From: Demequina pelophila | GTDB taxonomy: Bacteria > Actinomycetota > Actinomycetes > Actinomycetales > Demequinaceae | Length of the DNA stretch: 64,000 nucleotides | Direction of reading: 5' to 3' | Assembly (NCBI RefSeq): GCF_000971175.1 | Contig: NZ_BBLY01000001.1 | Coordinates: forward strand, 421,709 to 485,708 | Shown: positions 41,311 to 49,564 of the stretch, one piece after another | Layout: each line of letters starts with the position of its first letter | Position numbering within the stretch: the first letter of the stretch is position 1 | The notes under the pieces: model-generated | What the model saw: the letters and a program-made list of their open reading frames with translations, nothing else | Told to the model about the DNA's origin: nothing | Database searches by the model: none | Made by a program: the position numbers and the translations under genes

Positions 41311-41990
41311 GCCGTCACGGCGGCGACGGGGGTGGCGCCGCCGCGGGGGGACGATGCGGGAGTCGCCGCACGCACGGCGCGGAGCGGGGCCGGGAACGGC
41401 CTCATCCGCGCCGTGCCGTGCAGCACGGCCGCGACCGCCAGGCCCGCGGCGGAGATGGCCGCGAGCGTCGCGGTGATCGCCAGGACTCCGCGCGCCGGGT
41501 CCAGGAAGGGATACGGCACCCAGCCGTCGAGGAAGGCCCGCACCATCAGGTAGGACACCCACACGGCCGGCAGCGACAGCACGCTCCACAGGCTCGACAG
41601 CGGCAGGCGGACCCGCGGCCGCACGAGCAGCCAGTCGGCGGCGAGCATCACCCCGGCGCCGCCGTGGAGGATCGCGTTCGCCCACGGGAACAGCGGCTGC
41701 GCGTACGAGGCGAGCATGGCCCAGTACACGGCGCCCACGATCACCAGATACGTCGCGGCGTTCACCCGGAGGAGCGCGACCCACCGCGGCTCACGCCCGC
41801 CCACGACCGCGGCGGCGACCAGCGCCACGATGCCCGCGAGGTTCGCCAGCGGCGTGAAGTAGCCCGGCAGCTGACCCCACGTGAACGTGCCGTACGTGAG
41901 GTCCGCCCAGGCCTGGACGGCGAGGGCGAACGTGATGATGGCGGCTCCGAGGAGTCGCAGGATTCTGGTGAAGGTGGCTTCGTTGCTCAC
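41277..41990 (-). CDS. Pr6Pr-like integral membrane protein
   Basis: A 237-residue protein with six TM segments and the Pr6Pr/FAR-17a-like layout (first TM ILRLLGAAIITFALAVQAWAD, then LPGYFTPLANLAGIVALVAAAVV, and NAILHGGAGVMLAADWLLV). GYFT.LAN and AD..L are typical. No activity is known for the bacterial branch. The start is uncertain: GTG 41990 is chosen to begin just before the first TM region, but a TTG at 42023 is also in frame. The 3' end overlaps aceB by 34 bp. Confidence 0.75.
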   Translation of the reverse strand: MSNEATFTRILRLLGAAIITFALAVQAWADLTYGTFTWGQLPGYFTPLANLAGIVALVAAAVVGGREPRWVALLRVNAATYLVIVGAVYWAMLASYAQPLFPWANAILHGGAGVMLAADWLLVRPRVRLPLSSLWSVLSLPAVWVSYLMVRAFLDGWVPYPFLDPARGVLAITATLAAISAAGLAVAAVLHGTARMRPFPAPLRAVRAATPASSPRGGATPVAAVTAQTATGSSRGR

Positions 41991-42136
41991 CCCACGGACT
42001 TTACGCTTCCTTGGCGCGAGCAAGGCTCAAGCGCGCATATTTTGTGACTTTCCCGACACGATCTGCGCGCGAGGAGGCCCGCGACACGTGGGACGGGCAC
42101 GGGGCGGCGCGGACGGGGTCGCGCGCGATATCTTTG

Positions 42137-43210
42137 ATGCTCGTGCGCTGGTTCTACGATCCCACCCTGACCTACGAGGACAACTACGCGAACGGCCCCT
42201 TCGGCGCCTTCGCCGGGGACGATGCGGTCCTTGCCGCGGACTCGCCGCACGAGGTGTTCCTGGGTCACCCCGTGCATCGTCCCTTCGGAATCCCCGCGGG
42301 GCCGCTGGTGAACGCGGCGTTCTGCGAGGCGGCCTTCCGGCAGGGCTTCGACGTCAACGTCTACAAGACGGTGCGCACCGGCGCCTACCCGTGCCACCCG
42401 TTCCCCAACGTGCTGAATGTGCACGTGGAGGGTCAGCTCACCCTCGACAAGGCCGGGGCGCCGCTGCTCGCGGACGGCGACCTGAGCCGGGCGACCTCGA
42501 TCTCCAACTCCTTCGGCGTGCCCTCGCGCGATCCCGACGTCTGGCAGCCCGACATGGCCGCCGCGGTCGCGGCCGCGGGGGAGGGGCAACTGCTCGTCGG
42601 CTCCTTCCAGGGCACCCACCCCGCGCCCGGCGTCGCCGACCGTGCCGCCGCCTACGTCGCCGACCACGTGACGGCCGCCCGCCTGGCCGCGGAGACCGGC
42701 GCGCGCGTGCTCGAGGTCAACCTCAGCTGTCCCAACGAGGGCACCGGCAACCTCCTGTGCTTCGACACGGAGTCCGTGGTGCGCATCGCCGCGGCCATCA
42801 AGGAGGAGATCGGCGACCTTCCGCTCCTGCTCAAGATGGCCTACTTCAGGGACGATGCGGCGCTCGCCGGGTTCGTCGAGGCCACCCGGGGGATCGTGGA
42901 CGGCTACGCCGCGATCAACACCATCCCCGCGCGCCTGGTCGATGCCGACGGCGCCCAGGCGCTGCCCGGCTCCGGCCGTGAGGTGGCCGGGGTGTGCGGC
43001 GGCGCCATTCGCTGGGCGGGCCTCGAGATGGTCGAGCGGCTCGCGCGGCTGCGCGAGGCCGGCGACGGCTTCACGATCGTGGGCGTGGGCGGCGTGCTCA
43101 CCGCGGACGACTACTCGGCCCTGCGCGCGGCGGGCGCCGACGCCGTGATGAGCGCCACCGGCGCCATGATCGACCCCGCGCTGGGCGCCAAGGTTCGCGC
43201 GCTCGGCTGA
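42137..43210 (+). CDS. pyrD: Dihydroorotate dehydrogenase, class 1-like
   Basis: A 357-residue FMN flavoprotein. Key segments are RPFGIPAGPLVNAAF (phosphate/FMN start), KTVRTGAYPCHPFPN, ISNSFGVPSRD, EVNLSCPNEGTGNLLC with the class 1 Cys in NLSCPN, LLLKMAYF and VGVGGVLTADDY. No membrane-binding N-terminal helix is present, so it is not the quinone-linked class 2 type usual for actinobacteria. It is away from other pyr genes. No RBS is visible: TATCTT at 42129-42134 may be a -10 and GTG 42143 could be a leaderless start. Confidence 0.8.
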   Translation: MLVRWFYDPTLTYEDNYANGPFGAFAGDDAVLAADSPHEVFLGHPVHRPFGIPAGPLVNAAFCEAAFRQGFDVNVYKTVRTGAYPCHPFPNVLNVHVEGQLTLDKAGAPLLADGDLSRATSISNSFGVPSRDPDVWQPDMAAAVAAAGEGQLLVGSFQGTHPAPGVADRAAAYVADHVTAARLAAETGARVLEVNLSCPNEGTGNLLCFDTESVVRIAAAIKEEIGDLPLLLKMAYFRDDAALAGFVEATRGIVDGYAAINTIPARLVDADGAQALPGSGREVAGVCGGAIRWAGLEMVERLARLREAGDGFTIVGVGGVLTADDYSALRAAGADAVMSATGAMIDPALGAKVRALG

Positions 43211-43295
43211 GCGGCTCGCGCGCTGCCGCCATGAAACCGCTCGGTCGCGCGTACTCGCTCGGTTGTGCTGAACCCGCTCGGCAGGGGCGCCCAGG

Positions 43296-44966
43296 TCAGC
43301 CGAGGACGTTCTCGACCGGGTCGAGGAGCTCCGGCTCCGCGGGGACCTCCGCGGCCGGGACGTGCGGGGCAACGTACTCGAGGTGCCACGACTCGGGCTT
43401 CGAGCCGCCGGGCCGCGCCCACCTCGGGTGGACCCAGCCGTAGTCCTCGCCGTGCGCGCGCAGCCATGTCGCGGAGGCCGCGTCGAGGTCGACCGCGAGG
43501 CCCCATCCGTGGTTCGAGGTGCCGGGGACGGCGGCGTAGCCGCCCCGTCGCGCGCGGGTGGTCACCTGCGCCGCGTACGAACGGTACGAGCTGATGAGTC
43601 CCAGGTGGCGCCCGGACTGTGCGAGGTACGCGGCGTCGGCGTCGGCCAGCGCCTGCGCGGCCGCGCACTCCAGCTGGTGGGCGGTCGCGAACGGGACGGC
43701 GCAGAGCTCGTGAGCGGGCAAGCGACCGTTGCGGTAGCGGGTCCCAGGAGGGGCACCCTCCCAGCCATCCTGGTGCTCGGCGACGGCCTCCGCCAGCGCC
43801 GACCGACGCCCGGCCCTGGCGCGGGCGACCGCCTGGCGATGCGCCTCGGTGCGGGCCTCGTTCTCCGCCTCGCGGCGCGCATTCTCCTGCTCCACCCATG
43901 CCTCGTGCGAGTCCGCCACCGCCTCCTCGGCGGCCACGAGCGCCTCATGCGCGTCGCCCAGCTCCGCGGCGAAGGCGGAGACGTTCTCGTGGTCGGTGCG
44001 GTCGGCCTCCTCCTCGGCGACCTTGACGAGCGCCTCTCGCGCCGCGTCGAGACGATCGACAGTGCCCTCCTGCGCCACCTCGCCGGCGACGGCGGCGATC
44101 GTGTCCGTCGCGCCTGCGGCGGAAGCGGCGGCGGCGTCCAGCAGGTCGTCGAGTTCGACGACGGCGCGCTCCAGGAGCGCCCCCGCTGCCGCCTCCTCGA
44201 GCGCGGCCGCCGAGCCCTCGACGTTGCGCGCCTCCTGGTCGAGCGCGACGGCGGCGTCCTGCAGCTGCGCGAGGGCCTCCCTCGCGGTGGCGAGGTCGGT
44301 GTCGCCCGCCAACACCTCGCGCAGCGTCTGGTCGGCCAGGATGGCGGCGGGGCCCTCCTCCTCGTCGGACGATGCGCCGGTGGCCGTCTGCTCGACCGTG
44401 GGGAACGGCGTGGCGGCCGCGGGCGTCGTCGCGGTCCCGCCGAGCGTGGCGGTGGCCGTGGCGTTGGGGGAGGCCGGCGCGGCCGACGGCGAGGCGGAAG
44501 CGGTCGGCGAGACGGATGCGTCCGGTGAAGCGGCGGCGCCCGGTGAAGCGGCGGTGGCCGGCGAGGCGGAAGCAGCCGGTGAAGCGGATGCGGCCGGCGA
44601 GGCGGTCGTCTCGACGGTGCGGCTCGTCAACGAAACCGGTGCGTCGATGACCACCGCGTGCGCGGTCGCCGTGCGGGCGGCCTCCGAGGCGGCCGTCTCG
44701 AGTTCGGCCGCCGCCTCCGCGACGGCGTCGTGGCCGGTGACCTCGACCGCGTCGTCGGCGGCCTGGCGCGCGCGGGCGAGCGACAGCTCCAGGCTGGCCC
44801 GGCTCTCCGCGACCGCGGCCGCGAGCACGCGGGCCTCGGCCACCGTCTGGTCCACCCGGTACCGGTGGACGCTCGCCGGCAGGCCCACGCCGAGCCCGAA
44901 GCACGTGGCGATGGCGATGGCGGCGGCCACGGGCGGGCTGGGGCGGCGCGGAAGGCGTGAAATCAT
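43296..44966 (-). CDS. Secreted M15 D-alanyl-D-alanine carboxypeptidase (VanY type)
   Basis: A 556-residue exported protein. An N-terminal TM/signal segment (VAAAIAIATCFGLGVGLPASV) leads into a long helical, Ala/Glu-rich region with an Ala-Ser-Pro linker and coiled coils (about 60-430). The C-terminal about 125 residues are a VanY-like M15B peptidase: GLISSYRSYAAQ, SNHGWGLAVDLD (Zn ligands His and Asp) and ESWHLEY (catalytic Glu, Zn His). It should trim the terminal D-Ala of peptidoglycan stems or act as an endopeptidase. The coiled-coil spacer suggests reach across the wall. The RBS before ATG 44966 is weak. Confidence 0.87.
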   Translation of the reverse strand: MISRLPRRPSPPVAAAIAIATCFGLGVGLPASVHRYRVDQTVAEARVLAAAVAESRASLELSLARARQAADDAVEVTGHDAVAEAAAELETAASEAARTATAHAVVIDAPVSLTSRTVETTASPAASASPAASASPATAASPGAAASPDASVSPTASASPSAAPASPNATATATLGGTATTPAAATPFPTVEQTATGASSDEEEGPAAILADQTLREVLAGDTDLATAREALAQLQDAAVALDQEARNVEGSAAALEEAAAGALLERAVVELDDLLDAAAASAAGATDTIAAVAGEVAQEGTVDRLDAAREALVKVAEEEADRTDHENVSAFAAELGDAHEALVAAEEAVADSHEAWVEQENARREAENEARTEAHRQAVARARAGRRSALAEAVAEHQDGWEGAPPGTRYRNGRLPAHELCAVPFATAHQLECAAAQALADADAAYLAQSGRHLGLISSYRSYAAQVTTRARRGGYAAVPGTSNHGWGLAVDLDAASATWLRAHGEDYGWVHPRWARPGGSKPESWHLEYVAPHVPAAEVPAEPELLDPVENVLG

Positions 44967-45203
44967 CGAGGCTCTCGGTCGTGGGCGGGGCGCGGACCGG
45001 GAGCCTGCGGGCGCGGGACTCCCGCGCCGGCGCGAAACTGCATCGACGGTAACGCCGCTATCGCGCCGGACGTCGGGACCTCGGACCATGGCGAGGTCGC
45101 GACACGCCGTGGGGTGCCGGATCTGGCGCGACGCCCGGCTCGTTCGCGAGGGCTGCAACACGCCAGGGTCGCCCGGAGTGTCGGGCGCGCCGCCCGCACG
45201 CCA

Positions 45204-45217
45204 GGGACCAAGGTCCC
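45204..45217. promoter_or_regulatory. DosR/DevR-like palindrome upstream of nrdD
   Basis: GGGACCAAGGTCCC is a 6-bp perfect inverted repeat around AA and resembles the GGGAC-N4-GTCCC core of DosR/DevR boxes that switch on hypoxia genes in actinobacteria. It lies 131 bp before the nrdD start, upstream of the NrdR boxes. The regulator is inferred. Confidence 0.45.
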
Positions 45218-45229
45218 AGAATGCCGGAA

Positions 45230-45245
45230 CCCCCGCATCTAGTGT
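45230..45245. promoter_or_regulatory. NrdR box 1 (distal, half-conserved)
   Basis: The right half ATCTAGTGT matches the NrdR consensus; the left half is poor. Its centre is 32 bp (three helical turns) from box 2, the expected spacing of paired NrdR sites. Confidence 0.55.
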
Positions 45246-45261
45246 TCTCGGGACCGGGCTG

Positions 45262-45277
45262 GCACTAGATATAGTGG
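45262..45277. promoter_or_regulatory. NrdR box 2 (proximal)
   Basis: CACTAGATATAGTG matches the palindromic NrdR consensus acaCwATATaTwGtgt at nearly all positions. It overlaps the TATAGT -10-like hexamer of nrdD, so NrdR binding would block transcription when dATP is high. Confidence 0.75.
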
Positions 45278-45334
45278 TTGAGGGCCTTGGCGAGGGAAGA
45301 GGAGCGCGGCCGAGGCCGCAGGAGGAGGAGACCC

Positions 45335-47617
45335 GTGAGCACCACCGAGATCGACCCGACGACCGAAGCCCCTGGACAGGCGGCGTCTGAGGCGACCACC
45401 GCATCGGCCCGTGCGACCGAGCGTCCGCACCTCGCCGTCATCAAGCGCGACGGACGCACGCTCACCTTCGACGATGCGCGCATCCGCAACGCGATCACCA
45501 AGGCGTTCGCCGACGTCTACGGGGACCTCACGCCGCTGCACACGAGCACGATCGACCGGCTCGTGGCCGAGATCGACGCGGAGCTCGACGCCCGCTTCAG
45601 CGAGACCGTGAAGATCTACGAGATCCAGTCCGTGGTCGAGCACATCCTGCTCGACTCGGGGGAGTACGACGTCGCGCGCTCCTACATCGACTACCGCGTC
45701 CAGCGCGACTTCGCGCGCTCGAAGGCGACGGACATCAACCACACCATCGGCAAGCTCCTGGGCAAGGACTCGTCCGTGGTGAACGAGAACGCGAACAAGG
45801 ACGCGGACGTGTTCAACACGCAGCGCGACCTCACCGCGGGCATCGTGGGCAAGTCGATCGGCCTCAAGCTGCTGCCGCCGCACGTGGCGAACGCCCACCA
45901 GAAGGGCGACATCCACTACCACGACCTCGACTACCACCCCTATTCGCCCATGACGAACTGCTGCCTCATCGACTTCAAGTCGATGCTGTCGGCCGGCTTC
46001 CGCATCGGCAACGCCCAGGTGGAGCCGCCCAAGTCGATCCAGACCGCCACCGCGCAGATCTCCCAGATCATCGCCAACGTCTCCTCGAGCCAGTACGGCG
46101 GCTGCACCGTCAACCGCATCGACGAGCTGCTCGCGCCCTACGCCGCCGCGAACTTCGCGAAGCACGAGGCCGACGCCGCGCAGTGGATCGACGACCCCGC
46201 CAAGCAGCAGGCCTTCGCGGAGGAGAAGACCCGCAAGGACATCTACGACGCGATGCAGTCGCTCGAGTACGAGATCAACACGCTCTTCACCTCGAACGGC
46301 CAGACCCCCTTCACCTCCGTGGGCTTCGGCCTGGGCGAGGGCTGGTACGAGCGCGAGATCCAGAAGGCGATCCTGCAGATCCGCATCCGCGGCCTGGGCC
46401 GCGAGAAGCGCACCGCGATCTTCCCCAAGCTCCTGTTCACGGTGAAGCGCGGTCTCAACCTCGAGTCCGAGGACCCCAACTACGACATCAAGCAGCTCGC
46501 CGTCGAGTGCGCCACCAAGCGCATGTACCCGGACATGCTCAGCTACGACAAGATCGTCGAGATCACCGGCTCGTTCAAGGCGCCCATGGGCTGCCGCTCG
46601 TTCCTGCAGGGCTGGACCGACGGCGACGGCAACGACGTGGTCGACGGCCGCATGAACCTGGGCGTCGTGACGCTCAACCTGCCGCGCATCGCCATCCAGT
46701 CGAAGGGCGACCTGGGCGCCTTCTGGAAGCTGCTCGAGGAGCGCCTGGACATCATCCACGACGCGCTGACCTTCCGCATCGAGCGTTGCAAGGAGGCCAA
46801 GCCCGGCAACGCGCCCATCCTGTACCAGTACGGCGCGTTCGGAAAGCGCCTGGAGAAGGCCGACGACGTCGACGAGCTGTTCCGTGACAAGCGCGCGACC
46901 GTGTCCATGGGGTACATCGGCCTCTACGAGGTGGCGACCGTGTTCTTCGGTCCCGCGTGGGAGTCGAACCCCGAGGCCAAGGCGCTGACCCTCCGGGTGC
47001 TGGGCACCATGAAGGCCAAGGCCGCGCAGTGGGGCGACGAGTCCGGCTACCACTTCTCCGTGTACTCGACGCCGTCCGAGTCGCTCACCGACCGCTTCGC
47101 CCGCATGGACAAGGAGCAGTTCGGGTCCATCACGGACATCACCGACAAGGACTACTACACCAACTCGTTCCACTACGACGTGCGCAAGAACCCCACGCCG
47201 TTCGAGAAGCTCGACTTCGAGGCCGAGTACGCCCCCTTCACCTCGGGCGGGTTCATCCACTACGTCGAGTACCCCGTCCTGCGCCAGAACCCCAAGGCGC
47301 TCGAGGCCGTCTGGGACTACGCCTACGACCGCATCGGCTACCTGGGCACCAACACGCCCATCGACCGCTGCTTCGAGTGCGGCTACGCCGGCGACTTCGA
47401 CCCGACGGCCCGCGGCTTCGCGTGCCCCGCGTGCGGCAACGCCAACCCCGCCACCTGCGACGTGGTCAAGCGCACCTGCGGCTACCTGGGCAACCCCCAG
47501 CAGCGGCCCATGGTGCACGGCCGTCACCAGGAGATCGCCTCGCGCGTCAAGCACCTGCCGGGTGACGTGCGCGTGCCCCCGGCCCTGGTCGACCGCATCG
47601 CGACGCCGGAGGCCTGA
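45335..47617 (+). CDS. nrdD: Anaerobic ribonucleoside-triphosphate reductase
   Basis: A 760-residue class III RNR, which reduces NTPs to dNTPs without oxygen. An N-terminal ATP-cone (VIKRDGRTLTFDDARIRNAI) gives allosteric control. The catalytic barrel follows (NCCLIDFKSML, SSSQYGGCTVNRIDELL). The C-terminus has the Zn site (CFECGYAGDF, CPACG) and the glycyl-radical loop KRTCGYLGN with Gly716. The GTG start has RBS GAGGAGGAG. NrdG, its activase, follows 5 bp later. Presence of this pair indicates a facultative anaerobe. Confidence 0.96.
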   Translation: MSTTEIDPTTEAPGQAASEATTASARATERPHLAVIKRDGRTLTFDDARIRNAITKAFADVYGDLTPLHTSTIDRLVAEIDAELDARFSETVKIYEIQSVVEHILLDSGEYDVARSYIDYRVQRDFARSKATDINHTIGKLLGKDSSVVNENANKDADVFNTQRDLTAGIVGKSIGLKLLPPHVANAHQKGDIHYHDLDYHPYSPMTNCCLIDFKSMLSAGFRIGNAQVEPPKSIQTATAQISQIIANVSSSQYGGCTVNRIDELLAPYAAANFAKHEADAAQWIDDPAKQQAFAEEKTRKDIYDAMQSLEYEINTLFTSNGQTPFTSVGFGLGEGWYEREIQKAILQIRIRGLGREKRTAIFPKLLFTVKRGLNLESEDPNYDIKQLAVECATKRMYPDMLSYDKIVEITGSFKAPMGCRSFLQGWTDGDGNDVVDGRMNLGVVTLNLPRIAIQSKGDLGAFWKLLEERLDIIHDALTFRIERCKEAKPGNAPILYQYGAFGKRLEKADDVDELFRDKRATVSMGYIGLYEVATVFFGPAWESNPEAKALTLRVLGTMKAKAAQWGDESGYHFSVYSTPSESLTDRFARMDKEQFGSITDITDKDYYTNSFHYDVRKNPTPFEKLDFEAEYAPFTSGGFIHYVEYPVLRQNPKALEAVWDYAYDRIGYLGTNTPIDRCFECGYAGDFDPTARGFACPACGNANPATCDVVKRTCGYLGNPQQRPMVHGRHQEIASRVKHLPGDVRVPPALVDRIATPEA

Positions 47618-47622
47618 GGCCT

Positions 47623-48186
47623 ATGCACCGCGCGCCCGAGCCGACCTGGCTCGCCGACAGGGTGAGCCAGGGATACGTGGCGGACTACAAGCCGTTCACG
47701 TTCGTCGACGGCGAGGGCGTGCGGTGCAGCCTCTACGTGAGCGGGTGCCTGTTCGCGTGCGACGGGTGCTTCAACGAGGACGCGTGGAGCTTCCGCTGCG
47801 GGGCGCCCTTCGACCGGGAGCTCGAGGATCGGATCCTCGCGGACCTCGCGCACCCGGGCGTCCAGGGGCTGTCGCTCCTGGGCGGCGAGCCGATGCTCAA
47901 CACCGGCGTGTGCCTCGCGGTGGTGCGGCGCATGCGCGCCGAGCTGCCCGGCAAGGACGTGTGGTGCTGGAGCGGCTACCGGTTCGAGCAGCTGCTGGCG
48001 GACAGCGCGGACAAGCGCGAGCTACTCGAGCAGATCGACGTGCTGGTCGATGGGCCGTTCAACATCGCTCAGCGGGACCTGACGCTGGCCTTCCGCGGCT
48101 CGCGCAACCAGCGAGTGGTGGACGTGAAGGCGTCGCTGGCCGCCGGCGAGGCCGTCGAGTGGGCGGGGCTGGCGCAGCTGGGCTGA
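47623..48186 (+). CDS. nrdG: Anaerobic RNR-activating radical SAM protein
   Basis: A 187-residue radical SAM enzyme that installs the glycyl radical in NrdD. The cluster motif CLFACDGC is CX3CX2C. FVDGEGVRCSLYVSG and LSLLGGEPML (GGE SAM motif) are typical. It has an N-terminal extension of about 15 residues. The ATG is 5 bp after the nrdD stop, so the genes are coupled. Confidence 0.95.
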   Translation: MHRAPEPTWLADRVSQGYVADYKPFTFVDGEGVRCSLYVSGCLFACDGCFNEDAWSFRCGAPFDRELEDRILADLAHPGVQGLSLLGGEPMLNTGVCLAVVRRMRAELPGKDVWCWSGYRFEQLLADSADKRELLEQIDVLVDGPFNIAQRDLTLAFRGSRNQRVVDVKASLAAGEAVEWAGLAQLG

Positions 48187-48193
48187 CTCCCCA

Positions 48194-48299
48194 GTCACCT
48201 CTCCACACGTGTGCGACAACCAGCTACCCCTGGCGCGCGAGCATCTGCTGAGAGCGACCAACAGATGCCCATTCCGGTGGGGGCGTGTGGAGAGGTGAC
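48194..48299. repeat. 106-bp element with nested inverted repeats
   Basis: Perfect 16-bp terminal inverted repeats, GTCACCTCTCCACACG (48194-48209) and its complement (48284-48299), enclose 74 bp. Inside is a second perfect 7-bp inverted repeat GCATCTG/CAGATGC (48241-48247, 48262-48268). It lies in the 205-bp gap between nrdG and the aminotransferase gene. It could be a MITE-like element, a structured RNA, or a large terminator. No duplicated target site longer than a few bases is evident. Confidence 0.6.
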
Positions 48300-48391
48300 G
48301 TCCGAGGGTCGAGCGGTGGACACGCACCCGGCCGCGGGGTGAGCATGGCCCGAGGGGCGGCATCCTCCCGCCTCGCAAGGGGGCGGTCGGG

Positions 48392-49564
48392 GTGGAGCTG
48401 TCGATGCGGGCGCGCGGCGCGCAGGAGGACATCGCGAAGGTCACGGCCTTCTTCGACGAGGTGGCGGCCGCGACGCAGAGACCCGGCGTCGTCGACCTCA
48501 CGTTCGGCAATCCCCACGAACCCCCGCTGGAGGGTCTCGTGGGCGCGATCCGAGCGGCGGTGGAGCCCCGCACCGACGAGTGGTTCGCCTACACGACGAG
48601 CCAGCCGTCCGCGCAGGAGGCGATTGCCGCCGGGCTGACCCGGGAGCTGGGCGCGCCCTTCGCGCCCGCGGACATCGCGCTCACCCAGGGTGCCTTCGGC
48701 GCGATCGAGCTGGCGCTCCACCTGCTCACGGAGCCGGGCGACGAGGTGATCATCCCCGTGCCGGGGTGGTTCTGCTACCCGCCCATGCTGCGCACGGCTG
48801 GGCTCACGCCGGTCGCGGCGGCCCTGGAACCGCCGGACTTCGACCTCGACGTCGAGGCGATCCTCGCCGCCGTCACGGCCCGCACGCGCATCGTGATCGT
48901 CAACTCGCCGCACAACCCCACGGGCCGGGTCTACCCGCGGGCCCAGCTCGAGGCGGTGGCGAGGGCGCTCGACGAGGCCTCCGCGCGCATCGGCCGACGC
49001 ATCTGGCTGCTGTCCGACGAGCCGTACCGGCGCCTCGTCTACGGCGGTACCTCGTTCGTGAGCCCGGCCACGGTGTACCCGTGGTCGCTCATCGACTACA
49101 GCTACGGCAAGGTCCTGCTCGCGCCCGGACAGCGGCTGGGGTATCTGGCGCTCGGGCCGGCCCTGCCCGACGAGGATCGGGCAGATCTCGCAGGCGCGCT
49201 CTTCACCACCCAGCTCGCGATCGGGTGGGGATTTCCCGACGCGGTCATGCAGTACGCGGTGCCCGAGCTCGAGCACGTCTCCATCGACGTCGCGGCACTC
49301 GAGCGCCGGCGCGACCTCGCCGTGCCGGCGCTGCGCGCGGCCGGCATCGACGCGATGACGCCCGAGAGCACCTTCTACGTGTGGGCGCGGGCGCCCCGCG
49401 ACGACGGCGACGCCTTCGCGCGGGAGCTCGCCGCCCGCGGCGTGCTGGTCATGCCCGGCAGCCTGTTCGAGCGCCCGGGCTGGTTCCGCATTTCGCTCAC
49501 CGCGACGGCGGACATGCTCGAGCGCGCGCTGCCGGTCATCGCGGAGGTGGCGGCGGAAGCGTAG
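48392..49564 (+). CDS. PLP-dependent class I/II aminotransferase
   Basis: A 390-residue fold-type I enzyme. PLP contacts: NSPHNPTGRVY (Asn), LSDEPYRRLVY (Asp and Tyr), and SYGKVLLAPGQRLGY with Schiff-base Lys240. A C-terminal Arg in GWFRISLT binds the substrate carboxylate. Substrate specificity cannot be read; aspartate- or aromatic-type are possible. Start GTG 48392 follows AAGGGGG. It is convergent with the glutaminase gene, with no gap. Confidence 0.87.
   Translation: MELSMRARGAQEDIAKVTAFFDEVAAATQRPGVVDLTFGNPHEPPLEGLVGAIRAAVEPRTDEWFAYTTSQPSAQEAIAAGLTRELGAPFAPADIALTQGAFGAIELALHLLTEPGDEVIIPVPGWFCYPPMLRTAGLTPVAAALEPPDFDLDVEAILAAVTARTRIVIVNSPHNPTGRVYPRAQLEAVARALDEASARIGRRIWLLSDEPYRRLVYGGTSFVSPATVYPWSLIDYSYGKVLLAPGQRLGYLALGPALPDEDRADLAGALFTTQLAIGWGFPDAVMQYAVPELEHVSIDVAALERRRDLAVPALRAAGIDAMTPESTFYVWARAPRDDGDAFARELAARGVLVMPGSLFERPGWFRISLTATADMLERALPVIAEVAAEA

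Larger units (their letters stand above)
44967..45334. other. Regulatory region upstream of nrdDG
   Basis: A 368-bp divergent gap without a supportable gene. It contains a DosR-like palindrome (45204-45217), two NrdR boxes (45230-45245, 45262-45277) and a -10-like TATAGT at 45269-45274 inside the second NrdR box. The left 200 bp are GC-rich and presumably hold the carboxypeptidase promoter; I recognise nothing else there. Confidence 0.6.

Noticed and set aside
45239-47554. 771-codon frame antisense to nrdD
   Set aside because: Its translation is low-complexity Val/Leu/Asp/Arg sequence typical of antisense high-GC frames; nrdD on the other strand is complete.
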